A stretch of 64,000 bases of DNA. Source: Cylindrospermopsis curvispora GIHE-G1. Its GTDB lineage: Bacteria; Cyanobacteriota; Cyanobacteriia; Cyanobacteriales; Nostocaceae. The notes beneath the pieces were generated by a model, which saw only the letters and a program-made list of their open reading frames with translations, did no database searches and was not told the DNA's origin. The stretch is from NCBI RefSeq assembly GCF_014489415.1, contig NZ_CP060822.1, forward strand, positions 1,684,311-1,748,310, written 5' to 3'. The position numbers were made by a program, and so were the translations under genes. Positions 32,601 through 40,419 of the stretch are shown here, piece by piece. Each line of letters starts with the position of its first letter. The first letter of the stretch is position 1.

Positions 32601-34971
32601 TGAAATTCCCCCTGATCCTCTCTCATCTAAGCGCTTACAGGGTCAAGAAGATGTAAAAATACCTGTTAACAGATTCTTTCAAGAGTTTTATCAAACTAGC
32701 GCCCAAAAAATTCAAGCAATGGAAGGGCGAGAACACACAGGACAAGTTAAAACTCAGGCTCGTCAAGAACGGGAAGAAAGATTTAGAAAAGGAGAATTAG
32801 CGAGTTTATTCTGTTCTCCCACAATGGAATTAGGTATAGATATTTCTGACTTAAGCGTGGTTCACTTACGTAATGTTCCCCCCAGTCCTGCAAATTATGC
32901 CCAACGTAGCGGACGTGCGGGGAGGAGTGGTCAGGAGGCTTTAGTAATAACTTATGCTGCAATTGGTAGTGGACATGATCAATATTTTTTCCAACGTCAA
33001 CAGCAAATGGTAGCTGGTGCTGTTGCTCCCCCTAAATTAGAATTAGCAAATCAAGATTTAGTTGAATCTCATGTGTATTCAATTTGGTTAGCACATACAG
33101 GAGTTTATTTAGACGACTCAATGAACAAAATTCTTGATTTAGATGTTGCTGGTTATCCCCTAAAAGATAGTGTACGTGAACAATTAACACTTAGTCGTGC
33201 AAAATTAGCTGAATGTCTAAAAGCTACTCAGTCAATACTTGCAGATCCTTTCTGTCAAAGTGATCTACAAAAAGCCTCTTGGTATTCTGTACATGGGCTA
33301 GAATTTACCCTAGAAAATGCATTGAATACCTTTGATAGAAAATGCGATCGCTGGCGTAAACTTTATGATAGTGCAGTCAAACAAAAAGATCAGGCTAACA
33401 TCATAATCAGTCGTTATGCTGCTGGTCATGTTACAGAGGAAGAACTAAAAAACGCTAAAGCTCAAAGAGTAGAAGCAGAACGGCAAATAGATTTACTGGT
33501 AGGACACAACCAAGGTAAAAGTAATAGCGAATTTGAATTTTATCCCTATCGCTACTTTGCTGCTGAAGGATTTTTACCAGGATTTAACTTTCCCCGCTTA
33601 CCTGTACGAGCATTCGTACCCACCAATGATGGGGGGGAATTTATCTCTCGTCCTCGTGTTGTGGCCTTACGGGAATTTGCACCCAGTAATATTATTTACT
33701 ATGAAGGTAGTAAATTTATGGTGTCAAAAACCAAAGTACCTGTGGGGGGAATTGAAAGTCAATATCAACGAGTAAGCTGTTGTTTTAACTGTGGTTATTT
33801 CCATCTAGATACAGCACTGAATAACTGTGAAAATTGCGGTGTAGAAATTAAACCTGATAGTTCTCAAAACCTAGCTAAATTAAATCGTGTGTTGTCAATG
33901 GAGACAGTATTTAGTCACAGAAGAGAACGTATTACCTGCGATGAAGAAGAAAGATTGAAATATGGTTATAATACTACCACCCATTTCCGTTATGCGCTTC
34001 AAAAACAAGAATCAGCTACAGTTTTAGCAGCAGATAATACACCACTATTCAAATTAACCTATGGAGCTACAGCAACTATTTGGCGTATTAACAGAGGACT
34101 GAAGAGAAACACCGAGGAACGGGGATTTAAATTAGATGTGAAAACAGGTATGTGGGGAGACACAAAAACAAATTTACCTCCAGAAAGGTTACATAGGGAA
34201 GTAAATTTAATGGTAGAAGACACTTGCAATATTCTTGTCATCGAACCCTTGAATGTTCCCCAAGATAACAAAGAAGGTTTTATTGGCACACTCCAATATA
34301 CCCTAGAAACAGCAATTCAAGCAGTTTATAAATTAGAACCAGATGAACTGGACTCAGAAAGATTAGGTGAAGGAAAATATTTACTATTTTGGGAAGCATC
34401 AGAAGGTGGTGCAGGAGTTTTATCTCAGCTACTACAGCAAGCAAATGCTTTTGAGAAAATCGCCAATGCTGCTTTAGATATCTGTCATTTCTTAGAACCC
34501 AAGGATACCTGTGTGCAAGCTTGTTATGAGTGTTTACTTTCCTATAGGAATCAATTTGACCATGCGTTAATTAATCGTCATCTGATTAAATCTTTGCTAG
34601 ATGAACTGCAAGCAAGTACAGTAGAAATATCAGATATAGACCGCAGTGCAAAATATCAAAAGTTGCTTTCTCAAACAGATCCAAACTCTGATTTTGAACG
34701 AGTAGTGTTACAGGAGATTTATCAACGGGGGTATAAACTACCTGATGCTGCACAGGAATTTATTCCTGAAGCCAATTGTAAACCAGATTTTGTGTATAAG
34801 GAAGATGCGATCGCTCTCTTTTGTGATGGTTCAGTTCATGATAGTCCTGAGCAGAAAAAGCAAGATAAAATTGAGCGGGATAATCTCAGGTACAATGCTA
34901 GTTATCAAGTTTTAACTCTACGGTATAATGAGAATTGGGGTGAGGAGTTGGAGGTTTTAGGGAGTTTGTAA
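29611..34971 (+). CDS. Giant DEAD-box helicase with DUF1998/MZB and C-terminal nuclease-like domain
   Basis: A single 1786-residue protein. From the N-terminus: a ~190-residue unique region; Walker A TTGTGSGKSMTY (residues ~211-222); LVLDELHTYRG (DELH, ~326); zinc-knuckle pairs CREC (~550) and CLNC (~663); the helicase C lobe with PTMELGIDISDL and YAQRSGRAGRSG (~1075-1105); a second zinc pair (CFNC...CENC, ~1390-1410); and a DUF1998/MZB segment EGGAGVLSQLL with CVQACYEC (~1590-1640). The last ~100 residues contain CKPDFVYKEDAIALFCDGSV and a downstream RYNASYQVLTLRY, resembling Vsr/DUF559-type PD-(D/E)XK nucleases. Its content matches a fusion of DrmA and DrmB of DISARM or a DruE-like protein of Druantia. 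A 7-bp repeat insertion is translated in frame at residues 95-105. Confidence 0.75.
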   Translation: MKIPVKLQELIQQPEAAILSISTLMGQKLALVDCTNIAELTPEQLDLIFTHIPQEWDDKDITEIFNSDTCTQTFTNQLLAYIDQRLGRTPQPSTITNYELRITNYLDIFNFRNQIIGDYRRYIESFLKIRDPRVQQFVNQELEKGQLWTNPLVQLNPKYRPGATVNELVKNGILHPDCTQYFSKNGHPFNFHYHQKQAFETAKKQEPYVLTTGTGSGKSMTYVVPIFDDLLRHPEIQGVRAILVYPMNALINSQEEELNKFLNNVPNSHIRVAKYTGQENLSTKIEIQNNPPHILLTNYVMLELMLSRTQEEKLVASPELKFLVLDELHTYRGRQGADVAILIRKLRQRCGKIAAWGNNYQLLCIGTSATMSTEGTRAQRRQVVADVASKLFGVKIKPDNVIDETLERSIKSPQPTITELGESIDQGLPPEPEQTLENFQNHPLSHWIEMTFGLEDKQGHLVRRTPISLENAAEKLADETQLSHHTCLDFLKQMFLWGSKVKGLAFRLHQFISQGGSVYSTIETPEKRFLTLEGQYTTTEERLLYPLVFCRECGHDYYVIHYNEDKQVVLPQLPTSLDMNPEYADTKAGYLTLDEPGLWDPYKDEERLPDSWFTETKKNGRVPGKDYAKFIPQKLQILPNGKVTTSLLQGTTCWFVPRPFRVCLNCGVVHDGNKNEFTKLSRLSSEGRSTATTLLCLSTVSRLKQVFTGEKAQAAKILSFTDNRQDASLQAGHFNDFVQTSFLRAALLGALQSKGKLTHSELVGEVIKQMGISQKDYAKEKAEFGKGKTRNEKAFQDLIEYRLYEDLRRGWRIVQPNLEQCGLLVIEYDGLEEICTNKDIWNKHRHPVLLQATPQERLTAALALLNHLRRELAIDARLLQSDNKDSLLRDVFQTIKEPWVFDENEKWHFAKFATIDGNYKAKSQHKAPVKLTTKSKIGRFLRSPKAWSLRSELLTETEYNTLISTFITALADAGFLITKNGIQLQISSLVWKFTILTEIPPDPLSSKRLQGQEDVKIPVNRFFQEFYQTSAQKIQAMEGREHTGQVKTQARQEREERFRKGELASLFCSPTMELGIDISDLSVVHLRNVPPSPANYAQRSGRAGRSGQEALVITYAAIGSGHDQYFFQRQQQMVAGAVAPPKLELANQDLVESHVYSIWLAHTGVYLDDSMNKILDLDVAGYPLKDSVREQLTLSRAKLAECLKATQSILADPFCQSDLQKASWYSVHGLEFTLENALNTFDRKCDRWRKLYDSAVKQKDQANIIISRYAAGHVTEEELKNAKAQRVEAERQIDLLVGHNQGKSNSEFEFYPYRYFAAEGFLPGFNFPRLPVRAFVPTNDGGEFISRPRVVALREFAPSNIIYYEGSKFMVSKTKVPVGGIESQYQRVSCCFNCGYFHLDTALNNCENCGVEIKPDSSQNLAKLNRVLSMETVFSHRRERITCDEEERLKYGYNTTTHFRYALQKQESATVLAADNTPLFKLTYGATATIWRINRGLKRNTEERGFKLDVKTGMWGDTKTNLPPERLHREVNLMVEDTCNILVIEPLNVPQDNKEGFIGTLQYTLETAIQAVYKLEPDELDSERLGEGKYLLFWEASEGGAGVLSQLLQQANAFEKIANAALDICHFLEPKDTCVQACYECLLSYRNQFDHALINRHLIKSLLDELQASTVEISDIDRSAKYQKLLSQTDPNSDFERVVLQEIYQRGYKLPDAAQEFIPEANCKPDFVYKEDAIALFCDGSVHDSPEQKKQDKIERDNLRYNASYQVLTLRYNENWGEELEVLGSL
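29890..29925 (+). repeat. In-frame ATTACGA array in the large helicase gene
   Basis: About four to five heptamers near codons 94-105, translated as ITNYELRITNY in the N-terminal unique region of the helicase. Confidence 0.9.
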
Positions 34972-35033
34972 ACTGATCATTTTTGGGAATCTCCCCCATG
35001 GTGCTGTTCATATATTTTATGGGATAAAATAAT

Positions 35034-35098
35034 TCGTAATTCGTAATTCGTAATTTGTAATTCGTAATTCGTAATTCGTAATTCGTAATTCGTAATTA
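35034..35098 (-). repeat. TAATTCG 7-bp array downstream of the large helicase
   Basis: About nine units in the stop-containing orientation. The array forms the left border of the island's last plus-strand genes and has apparently replaced the 5' end of the partial gene that follows. Confidence 0.9.
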
Positions 35099-35321
35099 TA
35101 CAGAACTACAGCTAAATCCAGAAATAAAAGAAATCTTTGATAAAATAGACGGTTTCACATATAATTTAACCAGAGGGTTTTTACAATGGGAGTATTTCGA
35201 CGGACTAAATGCAGGAACATTACCTTACAGTATCGAAACAGCAAGGTTTCAAAAATTTCAGGAACTTATTAAAAAAAATCGCCCTACTTCCTTTGAAGAT
35301 TTGGAGGTGTTCTTGATATGA
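35082..35321 (+). pseudogene. 5'-truncated partner gene of the PRTase-like protein
   Basis: From inside the repeat array the frame is open for about 79 codons to TGA 35319-35321 but has no plausible start codon. The peptide includes EIKEIFDKIDGFTYNLTRGF and TLPYSIETARFQKFQELIKK. The stop overlaps the next gene's ATG (ATGA at 35318-35321), so the two were translationally coupled partners. I do not recognise the family. The array appears to have truncated it. Confidence 0.6.
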
Positions 35322-36052
35322 CTAGGTTATATACAGATATTTGCAACCAAGACGTTCGGAAATTACTGGAAACATTAGCCAATAAGGGTGTCAATCCAGA
35401 CCAGTACAAAGAAACTATGACCAAGATAGGTGATAATCTTGGTAATTTCTTGCTGACTAAAATTAATGATAAAACTTCTGATATATACCTTGCTTGTACA
35501 GTAGAAGATGCTGATTTTTTAGCTAAAGGCATACTTTCAGAATTAGAAAATCATTATCACAATATTGGCTTTGCTTGTTTTTGGAACAAGCGATTTTCTC
35601 CATTTGAAATAGAAGATTTAAAAGTAGCTCCCATCCTCAAAAAATATCAAGAACCTTCCCATGGGAAGGTTCAGTATTTGATTGTAATTAAATCTATTAT
35701 TTCTGGTGCTTGTGTAGTCAGAACTAACTTAGTGAACTTGATTCAAAAAATAGAACCAGAGAAGATATTTATAGTTGCACCTGTCATTTATAAAAATGCA
35801 GAGCAAAAACTCAAAGATGAATTTGACGAAAATATTTATAGTAAATTTGAATTTCTTTATTTTGCTAAAGACGATGAACGCACCAACGAAGGTGAAGTAA
35901 TACCAGGAATAGGAGGTAATGTCTATTTAAGATTAGGATTTGATGGACAAGATAATAAAAATGAATATATCCCCGAAATCGTGAAAAAGAGACGTTCCCA
36001 ATTTATGCGTCAAAAACAGGAAATTCATCTCTCAAAAAATATCAGTAACTAA
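35318..36052 (+). CDS. Phosphoribosyltransferase-like protein in the defence island
   Basis: This 244-residue protein resembles uracil-phosphoribosyltransferase-like folds. A core strand and loop, YLIVIKSIISGACVVRTNLV (residues ~117-136), occupies the place of the PRPP-binding loop. KIFIVAPVIYKNAEQKL follows, and near the C-terminus YFAKDDERTNEGEVIPGIGG lines up with the uracil-binding ERLNExGYIVPGLG region. The usual acidic pair of the PRPP loop (DD/DP) is replaced by I-K-S, so classical catalysis is doubtful. It starts by 4-bp overlap with a truncated partner gene and its 3' end overlaps the convergent methylase by 21 bp. The location suggests a defence or modification role, not nucleotide salvage (inference). 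Confidence 0.5.
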   Translation: MTRLYTDICNQDVRKLLETLANKGVNPDQYKETMTKIGDNLGNFLLTKINDKTSDIYLACTVEDADFLAKGILSELENHYHNIGFACFWNKRFSPFEIEDLKVAPILKKYQEPSHGKVQYLIVIKSIISGACVVRTNLVNLIQKIEPEKIFIVAPVIYKNAEQKLKDEFDENIYSKFEFLYFAKDDERTNEGEVIPGIGGNVYLRLGFDGQDNKNEYIPEIVKKRRSQFMRQKQEIHLSKNISN

Positions 36053-36901
36053 ATCAAATAAACTACCTTGTTTCACTTGATTTTCTTCCTCATATCTGAT
36101 ATTTTTAACTTTTTGTACTGCAATGTTTACATAATTTGGATTGATTTCAATACCTATTGCTTTACGTCCTGTTTTTATAGCTGCTTCTGCTATTGAACCA
36201 GAACCAAAAAAAGGATCAAATATAATATCTCCAGGATGACTACTGGCTAAAATGATTCCACTAATTAACTCAACTGGAAATTGTGCTGGATGAGGAGTTC
36301 TTTCTTTAGAACTACGATTTTGACCAGATGTAATTTTGGGTATTTGCCAAACATCAGTAGGATTTTTTCCGTTAACATTACATTTTAATTTGCCATTTTT
36401 CTTTTGATTAGGGTATTTAACATTAGGATCACGGATATCATCTAAATTAAATAAATAGTTTTGAGAGTCTTTTACATACCATAAAAATTTCTCATTACGA
36501 GGAGAAAAAAACAATTTACCTGCTACTCCCGCACCATAATTCCAAACAATTTCTTGGATTAAATAAAAAGGAATTTTATCCCAAATTAAATAGGGGATTG
36601 GAATTGCTTTAGCTGTATTAGGAATAGAAAGATAACCAAGATTTATCCAAAACGCACCAGAAGATGATGTGCAATAATAAACTTGATTAATCCATTTAGA
36701 TGTCCATTGAATATAATCTTCTAATGATAATATAGATTCATATTCTTTGCCGATATTATAGGGAGGAGATGTAACGGTTAAGGGTAAACATCCTGCTGGT
36801 AATTTATTCATGATTGTTAATGAGTCACCTTGGTAAATCAATACATCTTTATCTTCATAAACAGGATTACCTAAAAAAGATTTAAAATCATTTAGTTTCA
36901 T
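36032..36901 (-). CDS. Beta-class site-specific DNA methyltransferase
   Basis: This 289-residue methylase has catalytic motif IV, TSPPYNIG (residues 44-51), before the S-adenosylmethionine motif DPFFGSGS (229-236). That is the motif order of the beta class. The TSPPY form is common among N4-cytosine methylases, although N6-adenine members exist. AIGIEINPNYVNIAVQKVK closes the fold. The target recognition region lies between about 130 and 200. It is convergent with the PRTase-like gene with a 21-bp overlap. No recognisable restriction endonuclease is adjacent, so it may be an orphan or paired with an unrecognised nuclease. Confidence 0.88.
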   Translation of the reverse strand: MKLNDFKSFLGNPVYEDKDVLIYQGDSLTIMNKLPAGCLPLTVTSPPYNIGKEYESILSLEDYIQWTSKWINQVYYCTSSSGAFWINLGYLSIPNTAKAIPIPYLIWDKIPFYLIQEIVWNYGAGVAGKLFFSPRNEKFLWYVKDSQNYLFNLDDIRDPNVKYPNQKKNGKLKCNVNGKNPTDVWQIPKITSGQNRSSKERTPHPAQFPVELISGIILASSHPGDIIFDPFFGSGSIAEAAIKTGRKAIGIEINPNYVNIAVQKVKNIRYEEENQVKQGSLFDLVTDIF

Positions 36902-37188
36902 ATATTTTAACTCAGAATTATTGAATGTTAAGATTTTGATGATACTAAATTTTAGCAGTTAATCACTCTATTCTCAATAGACAAGGGATTTTACCCACAA
37001 GGATGAAAAAGGTTGTAAGGTAATTGCATTTTTCTTGACCCCGGACATAATAACTTATAATATGAGAGTTTGTCAACTCATGGGAACACATTGTTGTAAC
37101 TTGGGATATGTAAGCATTTCTTCTGATTAAAGGTGCGATTGCCTCCAGGGTAAGAGCATATCAACCAGATTTGACACAACAGGAGAAC
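36902..37188. other. Intergenic region between the methylase and the GTPase-operon relic
   Basis: About 290 bp with no convincing gene, RNA or repeat. It must hold the methylase promoter. Its right end is the breakpoint where similarity to the duplicated large membrane protein genes begins. Confidence 0.5.
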
Positions 37189-37353
37189 CTAATGTGTTGA
37201 CCTCTCTACCACTTTGGGAATCTCCTCCCCCATGGTGCTGTTCATATATTTTATGCTAAACCCTATCCAAATCCAACTATTACCTCGCTGCTCAAATTGA
37301 ATACCTGTACTAAATTCATGGATTTCGTGGATTTTATTGTTAGATGAGTTCAT
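37189..37353 (-). pseudogene. N-terminal relic of a third large membrane protein gene copy
   Basis: A 54-codon frame reads MNSSNNKIHEIHEFSTGIQF and continues to EEIPKVVERS, nearly the same as the first 50 residues of the two complete genes at 37593-40220 and 40420-42852. After VVERS similarity stops and the frame ends in TAG. The ~240 bp upstream of its start is almost identical to the spacer upstream of the 875-residue gene. It is therefore the surviving 5' end of a third tandem copy deleted at about 37200. Confidence 0.85.
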
Positions 37354-37592
37354 GTTTTTAGTTGACTTTGCCCATAGTTGTCAATGTTTTTAAAAACTAG
37401 TTCCCAATTCATGGGTTTGTTTATTTTTTCCTACCTGGATGGGTTGGTGTTTGAGTGCGATCGCATTTTTTTGTTCAGGTGAACCCTCTCATCTATAGTA
37501 ATTGGAGTGCGATCGCAAGATGCTCCCATGTTTTTAAATATTCTTTCCTCCTCTAACTCTTCACTTTTGAACCGGTTTTGGTAGTTTTATCT

Positions 37593-40220
37593 TTAGGATC
37601 GCGGCTTAATTTTTTCATTTATATCGTTTGTTAATTTAGCTTCTAAAATATATGTTTCCTCTGTTTTTATATTTTTCTGCAGACAGAAACCGAATATTTG
37701 TAGAACGCACTCTTCTTTACCACTTTTTTGTGTACTTATTTTCTGTTCTATTTTGCTTTTAAGTTGATAATTATACACTGCTATTACCCATTGTGTCTTG
37801 ACTGCTTCTTCTATTTTATCCGTAGAGTTTAAATCCTGATATTTAAGGTTTTTATCACCTAAAATTTGGATAAGGTTTTCAATAACTTTTTCTTTAATAT
37901 CCTGTTGTCCATAATTTTGTCCTGATCTGTTTAACCCCGGAGATTGTGTTGGTTCTGGGGTCAGTATTTTTTTTTGTTGCTCAACAACTTGCTTAACAAC
38001 TTTGGGAATTACTTGTTTAATCTCATTAAAAGAATAGTGGGTTTTCCCATTCAAGACTATAACGGGACAATTTTCACCACCACCTGATTTTTCACACAAG
38101 AATTTCTCAGCTTCATTAGCATATACATACTGCCAAGTTTTCGATCCAATGAACCAACCACTCCCTAAGATTAACAGTGAAACGGGAATAACAAATACAA
38201 GTTTCATATCTACATCCTGATTAAAAAAGTTGACAATGCTATTAACCAAATCAATAAGAATATCCTCTAAAGTTACTTCTCTTTCAATTCCTAAACCATA
38301 AATAACCGGTGAAGGACGATTTTGCGCCTTGGGTATTTCATCAAATAAATCCTTTTTAACAACTCCATCACTAACTTGGTAAAAATATCCAGCTAAATCA
38401 TACTCTTTGAATTGTTCAAATAATTGAGCTAATGGTAGATACTTTTCACATTTCTTATATCCCCCTCGGATACCTTGCCACCTGTTAATTAAACTTCTCC
38501 AAACTTCTGCTTTACATTTAAGGGTGCTTTCATCAAAAAGTCCCACTATTGGTTTGGAATAATAATTGTAAATCAATTGTAGATCATATTTGATGTTGTT
38601 TATAAACTGATTTCGACCATAAGCCCAAATGGTATCACCACCACTCTTGGCTAGTAACCAACATAACCCATCTACCGATATTTTACCACCTAATAAACTA
38701 GGTAACAAATAGGTAATACCCGCCGCTATCTGCTCTTTGGGAAATAGTGGCTGAATCTTTTTCTGTAATTCCAATGATACTCTCTGATTACCATCAACAT
38801 TACTACCCTTTTGGATGTTCAACCATTGCAAAAATTCTGGTAATGTTTCTGGAATAACTAATGCTCTCAAGGTCATTAATCTGACAATTTGTGGACTATA
38901 AATCTTTTCTTTAATAGCTCTATCTATCCCTTGAGCATTAAATAAACTGTGCCAATATTCACGGGTGACATCTTTATTATTTAGCCCATTTACAATGGTC
39001 TCTACCGACTCAGGTTTCACTTGAGAACTATTTGCTAAACTCCTCAGAGCAGATTTTAATGCTGCTTCATCAATGTTTACTGCATTTCTGACCACTCTAC
39101 TCCCAGCTGCGATCGCTCTGTTTATTCCATCTCTTGCTTTTTGGGATGCTGGTTTAATCACCTGAAATCTTTCTGGTTTGACTAGTGCTTCTACGTCAAA
39201 TGCCCAACATACTGGTAGTCCATTTTTACAGGAGTTCCATTTGTTAATTGCTAATACGTTGATGGTATATAAATCATACTGGACATTTGGCTCTAAAACT
39301 ATGGGACTTAATTGCTGAAATAGGGAGTATTCCTCCACTTGTGGTTCAGAGGGTTGTTGGTATCCCCATGTAGATACAGGTTGCTGAGCAGGAGATGGGA
39401 ATCTTTGCTGTCCCTGTAGTTCAGTTTGTACATCTGACGGTTGTGAAAGTTCCTGTGTAAATTCAGATTGTTGTGCGGGGGATGATAATCTTTGCTGTCC
39501 TGATGGCTTTCCTATCTCGAATGATAATGGTTGAACTCTCTGTGTAGATTGGTGTCCACCCACCTGTGGTTCAGATGATTGTTGGGATCCCCATGTAGAT
39601 ACAGGTTGTTGATCACGGGATGACAATCTTTGCTCTCCGTGCGGTTCAGTTTGTACATGTGATGGTTGTGAGAGTTCCTGTGTAAATTCAGATTGTTGTG
39701 CGGGGGATGATAATCTTTGCTCTTCCTCTGGTTTAGTTTGTACCTTGAATAATGGCAATATTTGCTCTAAATCTGGTGGTTGTGGTATCTTCCCTTCAAA
39801 TATATGGGGACTACCCTCATCTTGTTGATCCAGAGGGTTAAATGTTGGTCGGTTATTTTGTTCCCACCAGGCTAATATTACCCTCAATTTATGATCTCCC
39901 CTACATAAAAAATAACGGTGAAAAGCTGCACTCCTCCCTACTTCATCTCTCCCCCTGGTAACCACTGCTATTACTGACCAAATATCATTCCCACTCCCTA
40001 ATATTCTGGCAATTATTGCTGGTTTCTCTGTGGATGATCCTTCCGCTAGGGCAAATTCTTCATTGGCAATTGACCTCTCTACCACTTTGGGAATCTCCTC
40101 CCCCATGGTGCTGTTCATATATTTTATGGTAAACCCTGTCCAAATCCAACTATTACCTTGCTGCTCAAAGTGAATACCTGTACTAAATTCGTGGATTTCC
40201 TGCTTGTTAGATGAGTTCAT
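37593..40220 (-). CDS. Large single-pass membrane protein of the GTPase operon, copy 2
   Basis: This 875-residue protein is of unknown family. Regions: a conserved N-terminal domain (residues ~1-160, with ARILGSGNDIWSVIAVVTRG and AFHRYFLCRGDHKLRV); a low-complexity Gln/Ser/Pro-rich linker (~165-295) with two ~55-residue internal repeats; a long helical middle region (~300-660, with NRAIAAGSRVVRNAVNIDEA and GRNQFINNIKYDLQLIYNYY); one transmembrane helix (~673-692, VFVIPVSLLILGSGWFIG); and a ~180-residue C-terminal region with basic and Gln-rich stretches. It follows its paralogue at 40420-42852 with a ~200-bp spacer. The N-terminal region might be an effector-coupling domain for the upstream GTPase-like proteins (inference). 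No enzymatic motif is recognised. Confidence 0.6.
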   Translation of the reverse strand: MNSSNKQEIHEFSTGIHFEQQGNSWIWTGFTIKYMNSTMGEEIPKVVERSIANEEFALAEGSSTEKPAIIARILGSGNDIWSVIAVVTRGRDEVGRSAAFHRYFLCRGDHKLRVILAWWEQNNRPTFNPLDQQDEGSPHIFEGKIPQPPDLEQILPLFKVQTKPEEEQRLSSPAQQSEFTQELSQPSHVQTEPHGEQRLSSRDQQPVSTWGSQQSSEPQVGGHQSTQRVQPLSFEIGKPSGQQRLSSPAQQSEFTQELSQPSDVQTELQGQQRFPSPAQQPVSTWGYQQPSEPQVEEYSLFQQLSPIVLEPNVQYDLYTINVLAINKWNSCKNGLPVCWAFDVEALVKPERFQVIKPASQKARDGINRAIAAGSRVVRNAVNIDEAALKSALRSLANSSQVKPESVETIVNGLNNKDVTREYWHSLFNAQGIDRAIKEKIYSPQIVRLMTLRALVIPETLPEFLQWLNIQKGSNVDGNQRVSLELQKKIQPLFPKEQIAAGITYLLPSLLGGKISVDGLCWLLAKSGGDTIWAYGRNQFINNIKYDLQLIYNYYSKPIVGLFDESTLKCKAEVWRSLINRWQGIRGGYKKCEKYLPLAQLFEQFKEYDLAGYFYQVSDGVVKKDLFDEIPKAQNRPSPVIYGLGIEREVTLEDILIDLVNSIVNFFNQDVDMKLVFVIPVSLLILGSGWFIGSKTWQYVYANEAEKFLCEKSGGGENCPVIVLNGKTHYSFNEIKQVIPKVVKQVVEQQKKILTPEPTQSPGLNRSGQNYGQQDIKEKVIENLIQILGDKNLKYQDLNSTDKIEEAVKTQWVIAVYNYQLKSKIEQKISTQKSGKEECVLQIFGFCLQKNIKTEETYILEAKLTNDINEKIKPRS

Positions 40221-40419
40221 GTTTTTAGTTGACTTTGCCCATAGTTGTCAATGTTTTTAAAAACTAGTTCCCAATTCATGGGTTTGTTTATTTTTTCCTA
40301 CCTGGATGGGTTGGTGTTTGAGTGCGATCGCATTTTTTTGTTCAGGTGAACCCTCTCATCTATAGTAATTGGAGTGCGATCGCAAGATGCTCCCATGTTT
40401 TTAAATATTCTTTCCTCCT

